From: Vibrio profundi
GTDB lineage: Bacteria > Pseudomonadota > Gammaproteobacteria > Enterobacterales > Vibrionaceae
Assembly (NCBI RefSeq): GCF_005281835.1
Contig: NZ_RZIS01000011.1
Location: 80,102-144,101 of the forward strand
DNA: 64,000 bases
Direction of reading: 5' to 3'
Shown piece after piece: positions 44,261-52,842 of the stretch; the first letter of the stretch is position 1, and every line of letters begins with the position of its first letter. The notes beneath the pieces are model-generated. The model saw nothing but the letters and a program-made list of their open reading frames with translations, was not told the origin of the DNA and did not search any database. A program made the position numbers and the translations under genes.

Positions 44261-45245
44261 TTTGACGCTCCCTTTCAACCGCTTTAATTTCTGTAGCGAT
44301 CAGCAAGTGCTCCCTACCCTGACAAGGAAAGGCTGCGGTATAACTAACAGACACTGTTTTTTGTTCTGAATCGACAAAAACCGTATAAATCGACATATCG
44401 CTTTGGTAGGTTTCGTCTTGAAACTTCGCTATCGCGACATACTGCTCACTCGGAATTCGAAACAAAATAGTATCGTCGTGACAAAAGCCACTCATCACCA
44501 TCCGTTCTCCCCCCAATAAGTAGCCTTTACACTGCTGATCGACAGGCGCACTCTGATAGAAGCGTTTATCAAAATCTGTAGGTAGCATTGGTCGACGTGT
44601 TTCTTCCCAATGCTCATCAAAGGTGCCTGCAAAAGTAAGACGAGATTCAAAAAACGGTGGAACAGGACCGAAACCAGCGGTTCTAAGTTTGGCACCCGTA
44701 GGGCTCCAATCTTCTTTCGGATAAAAAACACTTGGCACGTTTTGTTCAAGCAACTCCTTATTTGAGCTGGCAATACCGCAACCAATGCGGTTGCGTATAT
44801 CACCACCAATCGCGTTTGAATAATCAATTTCTTTCTCGATGAACTCAGTCGGGCGGCTCATCGTAAGGCTGCCGCCATGTTCTATCCAAACTCGCTCACC
44901 ATGTACCGAAATTGTTTTATCAATATGCCCATCAAGTAAGAGACGGCATTCATGATAAACGACTGGTTTTTTTGAATAACTTCTCGCTTTGCCATAAATC
45001 AGCACATCGGTATTTTGTTTGAAGTAAGCAAATTCATGATCTTCTTTCATTGCAGAAATACCAGGTTCCCCGGCGTAAACCGGATCGTCATGGATCAGCG
45101 ATTCTTCTTGCTCCACCCAAGCGGTTACTTCCAATTTCCAAGTACGTTTACCAGTGACCACCCACACTTCGTTACCATTTTCATCACGTTGAAATCGACC
45201 TTTAAGCGTGAGTTCCGGGTGTGAATCAATATCCCACAACTGCAT
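44253..45245 (-). CDS. DUF2169 domain protein, T6SS-linked adaptor candidate
   Basis: 330 aa, no signal or TM. Conserved DUF2169 segments: VVTGKRTWKLE, HECRLLLDGHIDKTISVHG, RVWIEHGGSLTMSRPTEF, and GFGPVPPFFESRL. DUF2169 proteins are typically encoded beside VgrG/PAAR effectors and thought to act in effector loading. Overlaps the upstream gene by 20 nt and the downstream ketosynthase-like gene by 8 nt, so tightly coupled. Confidence 0.85.
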   Translation of the reverse strand: MQLWDIDSHPELTLKGRFQRDENGNEVWVVTGKRTWKLEVTAWVEQEESLIHDDPVYAGEPGISAMKEDHEFAYFKQNTDVLIYGKARSYSKKPVVYHECRLLLDGHIDKTISVHGERVWIEHGGSLTMSRPTEFIEKEIDYSNAIGGDIRNRIGCGIASSNKELLEQNVPSVFYPKEDWSPTGAKLRTAGFGPVPPFFESRLTFAGTFDEHWEETRRPMLPTDFDKRFYQSAPVDQQCKGYLLGGERMVMSGFCHDDTILFRIPSEQYVAIAKFQDETYQSDMSIYTVFVDSEQKTVSVSYTAAFPCQGREHLLIATEIKAVERERQNA

Positions 45246-46545
45246 GGTTACCCCTTAAATTGAATCGTTCAGCTACCGAAGGAAGCGCTTTAAGCCTTTT
45301 GATATTCCATTCTTGTTGATGTATCGGCATCGTCGCATCCCACGGAATATAAACACGTGAATGAAGGCATGTCTGTTGCCATAACCAGCTTCTAAATGAG
45401 TCATCAATGTTCTTGTCCATCATAGCTGTCATTGTTGAGTCGAACGTCAACTCATAACCTAGTCGGGATGGAAGGCGCATAACGTGCCCATCGCTATTTC
45501 TCCAATCGGATAACAAGTTCGTTATTTCCTGCCACTCCAGTTCAATTCCTAACTGATGGGGATAAACGGGTAGTACTGAACCATAAACGACATAAAGCGC
45601 CTTTAGCCAGATTTCACCATCAACTCCATCGAGCTGTGTTAAATGATCTAGTACTTGAGGGGTTAACTCCGTATCTCCGGCAAGAGCATAATGAATAGGA
45701 GCGTCAGCCACGGTCACATCAAACTCTGAGAACTCTTTTAACTCAAGAACCTTAGCGAAAGTAAGAATGCGTGGATGGGAAATAGCAGCAGACTCAATGC
45801 CAAAATGTTGCCTGAACCATGTGCTTCTATCATGTCGAGTCAAGAGACGTTCAAACAGGTACTGATCATGCTTTGCGTTCTGGTTGACCCACTCAATACC
45901 ATCTTCAACATCTTGTCGAGCCAACGCGCAATAAGCGATTTTTTCTGGAATGGTTTTCACTTTTAGCCAACGCTTGGTTAACGCCACGCTATTTGTCTGC
46001 CTAACGCTTAAACACTCAAAGTATTGGGTACTTAAGGGCGCTTCACCTTCAATCAGTTCCGCTAAAGTGTAATCGAGTGACTCAATAGTGGACTGAACAA
46101 CTAAGAGCTTTGCAAAATCAGGGGACACTTCATTCAGCAGCCCTAGTCCACAAAGAAGGTTATCTAACGAATACCCAAACTCTTCTTGCAGCATTAGCCA
46201 AACGTAAATCTCTATTTCTTGAGACTTAAGTTGATGTATAAACCCAGAATTAAAGCGGTAGAAAGATTGGTAAACCCGTTTAAGCTCACCTATCTGACGT
46301 TCAATCAAATTAAGGTAATCAATATCTCGGCTGGGGAAGCCTTTTTTGAACAACTGAAATCTTTGCTTTAACAAAAAGCCAAGAGATTCATTCGCCAATA
46401 ATACTTTCTCGTTACAAAACGCAAGCCAAGTCGGGTTGACTTGCGAAAGCGATTCAACCGCTTTATCTGCCATTAGGGTCGCTTCGTCTACTCTCTGTTG
46501 AGTAACGGGGTCTTTAAGTTGCTCGACACTGATTCTTTGTCGCAT
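45226..46545 (-). CDS. T6SS-associated TIGR02270-like protein
   Basis: 439 aa, soluble, rich in Leu and helical. It sits immediately before DUF2169 and shows features of the TIGR02270 conserved type VI family, e.g. IAYCALARQDVEDGIEWV and the closing WDATMPIHQQEWN region. TssE/F-like or HEAT-like helical character is possible. Function not established. I assign the family mainly by context and size, so homology should be checked. Starts 23 nt after the DUF6484 stop. Confidence 0.6.
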   Translation of the reverse strand: MRQRISVEQLKDPVTQQRVDEATLMADKAVESLSQVNPTWLAFCNEKVLLANESLGFLLKQRFQLFKKGFPSRDIDYLNLIERQIGELKRVYQSFYRFNSGFIHQLKSQEIEIYVWLMLQEEFGYSLDNLLCGLGLLNEVSPDFAKLLVVQSTIESLDYTLAELIEGEAPLSTQYFECLSVRQTNSVALTKRWLKVKTIPEKIAYCALARQDVEDGIEWVNQNAKHDQYLFERLLTRHDRSTWFRQHFGIESAAISHPRILTFAKVLELKEFSEFDVTVADAPIHYALAGDTELTPQVLDHLTQLDGVDGEIWLKALYVVYGSVLPVYPHQLGIELEWQEITNLLSDWRNSDGHVMRLPSRLGYELTFDSTMTAMMDKNIDDSFRSWLWQQTCLHSRVYIPWDATMPIHQQEWNIKRLKALPSVAERFNLRGNHAVVGY

Positions 46546-46568
46546 CTATAAATCCAATAATAATACCG

Positions 46569-47054
46569 TTAGTTGATAGCGATTGTGCCGCCTTGAATCT
46601 TGTGGGCTTTTTCAGCTTGAGAAGTGACATACTTTGCTTTGGTCGTCACTCTTCCATCTCGACCGCTGTAGCGTGTTTCTGTTTCACCGCTACGAACAAT
46701 CAGCTCCTGCTCTGTTTCAATGACCAACTTTTTGGCTCTTAACACCAATTCATCCGAGTCATCCATAAGCGAGAAAAAAATGTCGGTAACTATAGGCAAG
46801 CTAATATCTTGATTCAGAAACTCGATTCGACAATTCAACTGACTATCAATTGCAAGTTCTAATTCCGAACGGCGAAAGCCTCGCCCTAGCCTAGCTGAAA
46901 TGGGTTGGGAAAACGGATTGCCGTCAAAATCAATACGGACGCTATTGCCCGATTCATTGATTGATATAATTCTTCCAAAACGCGAAAAGCAAGCCGATGA
47001 TTCGGCTTGCTGTTCAGTGATGGTTTCATTTGTTAAATGTGCTTTTTCCATCAT
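46569..47054 (-). CDS. DUF6484-like small protein downstream of VgrG
   Basis: 161 aa. The core (GRIISINESGNSVRIDFDGN, then FLNQDISLPIVTDIFF) resembles the gp5/OB-fold-like DUF6484 family next to VgrG genes. The C-terminus ends GGTIAIN, which resembles the VgrG C-terminus (GGNVAIN). Its ATG overlaps the vgrG stop (TAATG). Possibly a spike-associated adaptor. Prediction only. Confidence 0.65.
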   Translation of the reverse strand: MMEKAHLTNETITEQQAESSACFSRFGRIISINESGNSVRIDFDGNPFSQPISARLGRGFRRSELELAIDSQLNCRIEFLNQDISLPIVTDIFFSLMDDSDELVLRAKKLVIETEQELIVRSGETETRYSGRDGRVTTKAKYVTSQAEKAHKIQGGTIAIN

Positions 47055-49132
47055 TAATTTATCGCCACATTGCCACCTTTCACGACGACTTTATCGCTGC
47101 CTTCAATGGTGATTGAAGCGCCACTGAGCTTAATCGAGCCATCGCTGTTCATAACCAAAGATGAGCCACCTGTTTTCAATACAATTTTGTCGCCGCTGAT
47201 GATCTGCGTTGCGCCATCGGCTTTGTAAGAGGTGTTCCCCTTCACCGACACCGTTAAGTTTCCACCGACGGTTTGGTTGTCATCCGCTCCAATATCTGAA
47301 CTCTTCGACGCGCCAACGGTAAGATTGCTGTTTTCGCCGACATCTAAATCGTCATTCTTACCAATTTTTGTGGTTCGATTATCGCCAACCTCTAAGTCAG
47401 CGTTATTTTTCACATATTGAGTTTCGTTGGCATTGTATGTAACGGAAACATCTTGCTCTACCGTTTCGGTAAACGTGCTGTTTACCTGAGTCGTTTTATG
47501 GCCATCAATTGTTTCTTTATGATCACCATGAATATCATTCGTTTGATGACGGGCAACCTTAAGGAATTCATCTTGGCCAATGTCGCGGAAACGGTTGTTT
47601 AGCACCTTAGTCGACATGTCTTTTTGAGCGTGAATGTACACTTCTTCTTGATTGGCTTCATCTTCAAAGCTCAATTCATTGTAGCCAGACCCTTTGTGGG
47701 TTTGAGTTCGAAATGTCGTTCGGGTTTTATTTTCCGGTAGTGAATACGGAGGGTAATGAAGACCATTGTATACCGCACCTGTTACAAGCGGTCTGTCAGG
47801 GTCTCCCTCTAAGAAGGTCACTACAACTTCGTGACCAATCCGAGGTAAGTACACAGCACCCCATGTTGGCGCAGCCATTGATTGGCTCACACGAATCCAG
47901 CAGCTCGAATGCTCATCATCTTCACCATAACGATCCCAATGGAATTGAACTTTAATACGACCCAATTTATCGGTATAAATTTCTTCGCCAGCCGGACCAA
48001 CAACGACCGCAGTTTGTGGGCCATCAACGATTGGTGCTTCCAGTTTAGGTGCGCGATATTCAACACTACGTGGAATACAGGAAAACTGGTTATGGTAAGT
48101 CGTCGGTAACCCACTGTTCTCGTCTTCATGTACCTGAGGATCGTGACCACTGTGCGTCACAGACAACATGATGTAATCGCGATTGATCTCAGACCGAGGG
48201 TGCTCACCAACACTAAAGCTGTAACCCGAAGCCAAGCGCATCACATCGCTACTTGCTTCAACTTGTTGGTTGTCGACCACGTGCTCAGACATCCACTCAT
48301 TCGTCCGCACTTGCCCCATTATTGGGTCAACATAACGCCCTGGGTAGTCAAACAGTTTTAAGTCTTGGTCAAGGTCGCCTGAACTCGCCATTTCTTGTGG
48401 AATTTTAGGCTGTTCGTAGTTGTAATCTGTGTAAGTAACATGCCCAGTTTTCACTCGATTCACTAACTCTAAGTCAGTGATATGCTCGCGATCAGCAACG
48501 CCGCCGCCATCGGAGTGGTAAACAATAGGGCCTAGGTAAGACGCATTCAGCGGCGTACTAAGCAGCGGTGCAATCGCATCGTTACTGTCGACGATCACCA
48601 TCGTATGATTAGAGTCGATGTGATCGAAGTAGTACCACATGCCGTGTTCGGCCATCATGCGCTGAACAAAGTGCAAATCAGACTCACGATATTGCAACAC
48701 GTATTCTTTTGGTGGGTAAATGCCTGAAAGCTCAAAGCGATAGTCAGTAACCGCTCCATCATCGAGGACTTCTTGAATGATATCTGATGCGGATTTCTGT
48801 TGGAAGATACGACAATCTTGACGCTGAGATAAGAACCAAGCCTGTGGAACCAATACTAATTGATAGCGTGAGAATCGACGCCCAGAACCTAAATAGCGAA
48901 CTTCATTCACCACGCCATTAAAACAACGTGCTGACGCAACGCCTTGACCATAAAGCGTTAACGTACCAGCCTTACGAATCAACGAATCAAACGTGATATC
49001 AGGATCAAGTGAAAGTAATGAGAGACTGATGTGGAAAGGTTTAGAAAGCTCTTCGTTAACTTGAAAGTTTTCGACTCGGAATTCATGCCCACAGCCGGGC
49101 ACTTCAAATTTAAACTCTACGTCATTCACCAT
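47054..49132 (-). CDS. vgrG: VgrG (TssI), T6SS spike protein
   Basis: 692 aa. N-terminal gp27-like part (FEVPGCGHEFRVENFQVNEE), then the gp5 OB-fold with PAGEEIYTDKLGRIKVQFHW and DPDRPLVTGAVYN. The C-terminal needle has VGDN/IGKN repeats, e.g. NADLEVGDNRTTKIGKNDD. It ends soon after the needle (VVVKGGNVAIN), with no effector extension. ATG at 49132. Separated from hcp by 72 nt with a hairpin. Confidence 0.97.
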   Translation of the reverse strand: MVNDVEFKFEVPGCGHEFRVENFQVNEELSKPFHISLSLLSLDPDITFDSLIRKAGTLTLYGQGVASARCFNGVVNEVRYLGSGRRFSRYQLVLVPQAWFLSQRQDCRIFQQKSASDIIQEVLDDGAVTDYRFELSGIYPPKEYVLQYRESDLHFVQRMMAEHGMWYYFDHIDSNHTMVIVDSNDAIAPLLSTPLNASYLGPIVYHSDGGGVADREHITDLELVNRVKTGHVTYTDYNYEQPKIPQEMASSGDLDQDLKLFDYPGRYVDPIMGQVRTNEWMSEHVVDNQQVEASSDVMRLASGYSFSVGEHPRSEINRDYIMLSVTHSGHDPQVHEDENSGLPTTYHNQFSCIPRSVEYRAPKLEAPIVDGPQTAVVVGPAGEEIYTDKLGRIKVQFHWDRYGEDDEHSSCWIRVSQSMAAPTWGAVYLPRIGHEVVVTFLEGDPDRPLVTGAVYNGLHYPPYSLPENKTRTTFRTQTHKGSGYNELSFEDEANQEEVYIHAQKDMSTKVLNNRFRDIGQDEFLKVARHQTNDIHGDHKETIDGHKTTQVNSTFTETVEQDVSVTYNANETQYVKNNADLEVGDNRTTKIGKNDDLDVGENSNLTVGASKSSDIGADDNQTVGGNLTVSVKGNTSYKADGATQIISGDKIVLKTGGSSLVMNSDGSIKLSGASITIEGSDKVVVKGGNVAIN

Positions 49133-49157
49133 ATCTTTTACCTGATACTAATAATGG

Positions 49158-49183
49158 AATAAGGGCCAACAATTGTTGGCCCT
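49158..49183 (-). terminator. Hairpin between hcp and vgrG
   Basis: Perfect 22-nt palindrome AGGGCCAAC-AATT-GTTGGCCCT (49162-49183), followed on the minus strand by TTATT. No strong T-run, so probably an mRNA-stabilising or attenuating hairpin that favours Hcp. Confidence 0.65.
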
Positions 49184-49204
49184 GAGTCTTTACGCTAAAA
49201 GCAA

Positions 49205-49723
49205 TTATGCTTCGCGTGGAGCACGCCAGTCGTCGTTACCAGCAGTACCACAGTTTTCGTGTGTTACTTCGATTGCACGGTAAGTCAGCTTAAGAACTTC
49301 TTCTGTCACGCGGTCTGCTGTAGAAGCGTCTTGACAGTGGTTCATGCGAGTTTGGATGTCTACTAGTAGTGCATCAATCAGTTTGATTGAGTAGTAATGC
49401 TCTTGCTTACCTTGTACAGAAGTACGGTAGAAACGAATTACACACTCAGGAAGTTTTTCACCAGATACAAGCGCGTTGAATAGTAGTGGAGAAGAACGGT
49501 CTTGAACTTTTGTTACTACTACTGGGCGGTGAACACGTTGACCAGTTGGCTGACCACTTTGTGGATCACGAGGTACAGTTAGTACGTGGTCTAATTCTTG
49601 AACTAGGAACTCATCAACGTGAGCTTCTTGCCAAGTGTTACCTACAGAGTCTGCAGAGTAAGTGTCTTTAGTAATGTGACCTTGAGTTTCACCTTGGATA
49701 GACATATATGCTGGAGTTGGCAT
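49205..49723 (-). CDS. hcp: Hcp (TssD), T6SS tube protein
   Basis: 172 aa. MPTPAYMSIQGETQGHITKD, DHVLTVPRDPQSGQPTGQRV and HRPVVVTKVQDRSSPLLFNA are hallmark features. Hexameric rings stack into the inner tube. It heads the minus-strand operon. The leader carries a sigma-54-like promoter at 49812-49796, about 72 nt before the ATG, and an AAGGA-type ribosome site precedes the start. Confidence 0.97.
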   Translation of the reverse strand: MPTPAYMSIQGETQGHITKDTYSADSVGNTWQEAHVDEFLVQELDHVLTVPRDPQSGQPTGQRVHRPVVVTKVQDRSSPLLFNALVSGEKLPECVIRFYRTSVQGKQEHYYSIKLIDALLVDIQTRMNHCQDASTADRVTEEVLKLTYRAIEVTHENCGTAGNDDWRAPREA

Positions 49724-50178
49724 CGATATTTCCTTTTTAAATTCTTAATTTGTTTAAATCACCAAATCGCTTATCACCGCGACTGATTAGACTAATACAA
49801 TCTCCATGCCAACTTTTAAAAACCTTAAAATACAACAACTTAGATAAATTTCAATGTTATTTATTAATTTATTAACTACAATTTATTGTTTAAATTCACA
49901 AAATATTGGGCAGCAATAATAATAAATTGTTTTGCCTCGATAAAGACAAAATAACCAATTTAAAAACACCAAAATAAGTTATTAACACTATCTGTTTAGG
50001 CAGATTAACCACAAATATAAACACACTGCATAAATTCAAACAAAATAAGAAATAAATACCACTAGAAACACCAGTAATTTAACTAACAAATACTAGTCAA
50101 AATATCTTAATTAAAAAATGCAAATAGCATTTTTAGTATAATTAGCGCTACTAAAAACCTATAACGAACGAAGTTACG
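49724..50178. other. Divergent intergenic region between hcp and clpV
   Basis: 455 bp, very AT-rich. Holds the hcp promoter (49796-49812) and a TATAAT-like -10 (50137-50142) before clpV without a matching -35. Activator sites cannot be picked out by eye. Confidence 0.4.
49796..49812 (-). promoter_or_regulatory. Sigma-54-like promoter of hcp
   Basis: Minus strand TTGGCAT-GGAGA-TTGTA: matches TTGGCAC-N5-TTGCA except C to T in the -24 box and GC to GT in the -12 box. GG and TTG are correctly spaced. Consistent with control by the sigma-54 activator encoded at 52829, but two mismatches keep confidence moderate. Confidence 0.5.
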
Positions 50179-52842
50179 ATGATAAATATTAATCTTTCCT
50201 CATTAATTCAACGTCTGCACCCTATTGCTAAAGTCGCTTTAGAAGATGCAGCAGCACTTGCAGTCTCAGAAAAAGCAAACGAAGTTCAGATCGAACATTA
50301 TTTATTAAGTCTTTTAGAAAGACCAAATAGTGATTTCGACGTCCTATTAAGTCAGTTTGACTGTTCAGAGAATTTATTAAGACAATCTATTCGCTCGACG
50401 TTAGACACCGAAGCAAAAGGTAACGGCAGCAAACCTGTGTTCTCGGCTTTACTCATTGAATGGTTACAAGAAAGCTGGTTAGTTTCGTCGTTAGATCTTT
50501 CTGAAACGCAAATTCGTTCAGGGGCATTGCTTCTTACTTTGGTGAGCAACCCACTTCGCTATGGTCAGCATGGTTACGCAACCATCCTTGAAAGCATTAA
50601 CCCAGACAGCTTAAAACGTAACTTCGCTGAACTGACAAGCCAGTCGCTGGAAGCGCAAGTTGCTACATCAGAAAACACTAAAGCGCGTGAAGACGGCTCG
50701 GCATTAAGCAAATTCACCACCGATTTCACTGGTAAAGCCCGTAAAGGCGAAATTGATCCAGTATTCTGTCGTGACCAAGAAATCCGCCAAATCGTGGACA
50801 TTCTCGCGCGTCGCCGTAAAAACAACCCTATCGCCGTTGGTGAGCCAGGCGTAGGTAAAACAGCAGTCGTAGAAGGGCTTGCGCTGAAAATTGTTCAAGG
50901 TGACGTGCCAGACAATTTGAAAGGCGTGGAACTTTACGGTCTAGACATGGGCTTATTGCAAGCTGGTGCGAGCGTTAAAGGTGAATTTGAAAAACGCCTA
51001 AACGCCGTTCTAGACGAAGTTAAAAACTCCCCTACACCTGTCATCCTTTTCATTGACGAAGCACACACGCTAGTTGGCGGTGGTAACCAAGCGGGTGGTA
51101 GTGATGCAGCAAACCTTCTTAAGCCTGCATTAGCTCGTGGTGAAGTAAAAACCATTGCTGCAACCACTTGGTCTGAGTACAAAAAATACTTCGAGAAAGA
51201 TCCAGCGCTTGCACGCCGTTTCCAACTGGTAAAACTAGACGAGCCGTCACCAGAACAAGCCGCTTTGATCATTCGTGGTCTTCGCCCTGCTTACGAAAAA
51301 TCGCATAACGTTTATGTACGTGATGATGCGATTACCTCAGCAGCAGCGCTTTCGGCGCGCTACATTTCAGGCCGCCAACTACCGGATAAAGCGATTGATG
51401 TGCTCGACACAGCATGTGCTCGTGTAAACATTAGCTTAAATGCAATTCCTGCTTCTGTTGAGTCACTTCAACAAGAACTTGCCGCACAACAGCGTGAACT
51501 TGAAGCTCTTGAGCGTGATGCATTACAACAGACTGGCGACAAGCACAGCCTGGCAACCATTCCAGATTTAAAACTCGCTATCGAAAGCACACAAGCGGAC
51601 TACGAAACTCAGCTTGCACAATGGCAAGAGGAAAAAGCAAAGATCCAAGAAATGATTGCGCTACGCGCTCGCCTACATGAATTAGTGTCTGGCGAAGAAA
51701 TCGTTGCAGAAGCAGAAGACGAAGACGCTCCAGTTTCTGAGTATGCAGAAATGGATGAAGAATCTGTCCGTATTGCTATCTCTGCGTGCCAAGAAACACT
51801 CGATGCTATCCGTGACGGAAACCCATTGGTTCACTACGAAGTTGGCCCTGATGAAGTCAGCCACGTTATCTCTGATTGGACAGGCATCCCAATGGGTAAA
51901 ATGCTGCAAGACGAGGCAGAAACCACTCTTAAGCTAAAAGAAAGCCTGATCAAAAGCATCAAAGGTCAAGAATTCGCGATTGATGCATTATCTGAAGGTA
52001 TCCAAACTGCGAAGGCTGGTCTTGGTAACCCAGATGCACCAACGGGCGTATTCTTATTAGTGGGGCCAAGTGGTGTCGGTAAAACTGAAACGGCTCGCGC
52101 TATCGCAGACCAAATGTTCGGTGGTGAGCGCTTTATGACGACCATCAACATGTCGGAATTCCAAGAGAAGCACACAGTTTCTCGTCTCATTGGTTCTCCT
52201 CCTGGCTACGTAGGCTACGGTGAAGGCGGCATGTTAACGGAAGCAGTGCGTCAACGCCCTTACTCTGTTGTTCTGCTTGATGAAGTTGAAAAAGCCGATC
52301 CAGAAGTACTGAACCTATTCTATCAAGTGTTCGATAAAGGTACGTTGAATGACGGTGAAGGACGTACTATCGATTTCAAAAATACATTGATTATCATGAC
52401 CAGTAACCTAGCAACACATGAAATCGAATCTTTAGTACACCAATCAAAAGACATTGACGCCAACATTGTTGCAGAGGCGATTCGCCCAACATTGAACCAA
52501 CATTTCAAACCTGCACTCTTGGCGCGTATGTCAGTGTTACCGTTCCTTCCTCTTTCGGATGACGCGATGACAGACATCATTCACCATAAACTGAACAAGG
52601 TATCTGAACGTCTGCAAAGTCACCACAAACTAACGCTAAGCTACAAAGAAAGCCTAGTTGAATTTGTGCTTGGCAACTGCCGCCTTGCTGAAACCGGTGC
52701 TCGTAACATCGATGCTGTTATTAACCGCCAGTTACTGCCACAACTTTCCACTCAATTGCTTGTTCATGAAAAAGACGAGTCACACACACAAATTGAAGTG
52801 TCTGTGGATGAGCAAGGAACCTTGACCTATGAGTTCAGCTAA
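50179..52842 (+). CDS. clpV: ClpV (TssH), T6SS sheath-recycling AAA+ ATPase
   Basis: 887 aa. N-terminal Clp_N helices (LHPIAKVALEDAAALAVSEK). First AAA+ module with GEPGVGKTA and ILFIDEAHTLV. Middle coiled coil (about 430-530). Second module with GPSGVGKTE and VVLLDEVEKAD, and C-terminal ClpB_D2 small. Family-typical size. Disassembles contracted TssB/C sheath. Overlaps the downstream regulator by 14 nt. Confidence 0.97.
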   Translation: MININLSSLIQRLHPIAKVALEDAAALAVSEKANEVQIEHYLLSLLERPNSDFDVLLSQFDCSENLLRQSIRSTLDTEAKGNGSKPVFSALLIEWLQESWLVSSLDLSETQIRSGALLLTLVSNPLRYGQHGYATILESINPDSLKRNFAELTSQSLEAQVATSENTKAREDGSALSKFTTDFTGKARKGEIDPVFCRDQEIRQIVDILARRRKNNPIAVGEPGVGKTAVVEGLALKIVQGDVPDNLKGVELYGLDMGLLQAGASVKGEFEKRLNAVLDEVKNSPTPVILFIDEAHTLVGGGNQAGGSDAANLLKPALARGEVKTIAATTWSEYKKYFEKDPALARRFQLVKLDEPSPEQAALIIRGLRPAYEKSHNVYVRDDAITSAAALSARYISGRQLPDKAIDVLDTACARVNISLNAIPASVESLQQELAAQQRELEALERDALQQTGDKHSLATIPDLKLAIESTQADYETQLAQWQEEKAKIQEMIALRARLHELVSGEEIVAEAEDEDAPVSEYAEMDEESVRIAISACQETLDAIRDGNPLVHYEVGPDEVSHVISDWTGIPMGKMLQDEAETTLKLKESLIKSIKGQEFAIDALSEGIQTAKAGLGNPDAPTGVFLLVGPSGVGKTETARAIADQMFGGERFMTTINMSEFQEKHTVSRLIGSPPGYVGYGEGGMLTEAVRQRPYSVVLLDEVEKADPEVLNLFYQVFDKGTLNDGEGRTIDFKNTLIIMTSNLATHEIESLVHQSKDIDANIVAEAIRPTLNQHFKPALLARMSVLPFLPLSDDAMTDIIHHKLNKVSERLQSHHKLTLSYKESLVEFVLGNCRLAETGARNIDAVINRQLLPQLSTQLLVHEKDESHTQIEVSVDEQGTLTYEFS

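Noticed and set aside
50352..52580. Several minus-strand frames across clpV
   Set aside because: Shadows of the ClpV gene, no ribosome sites.
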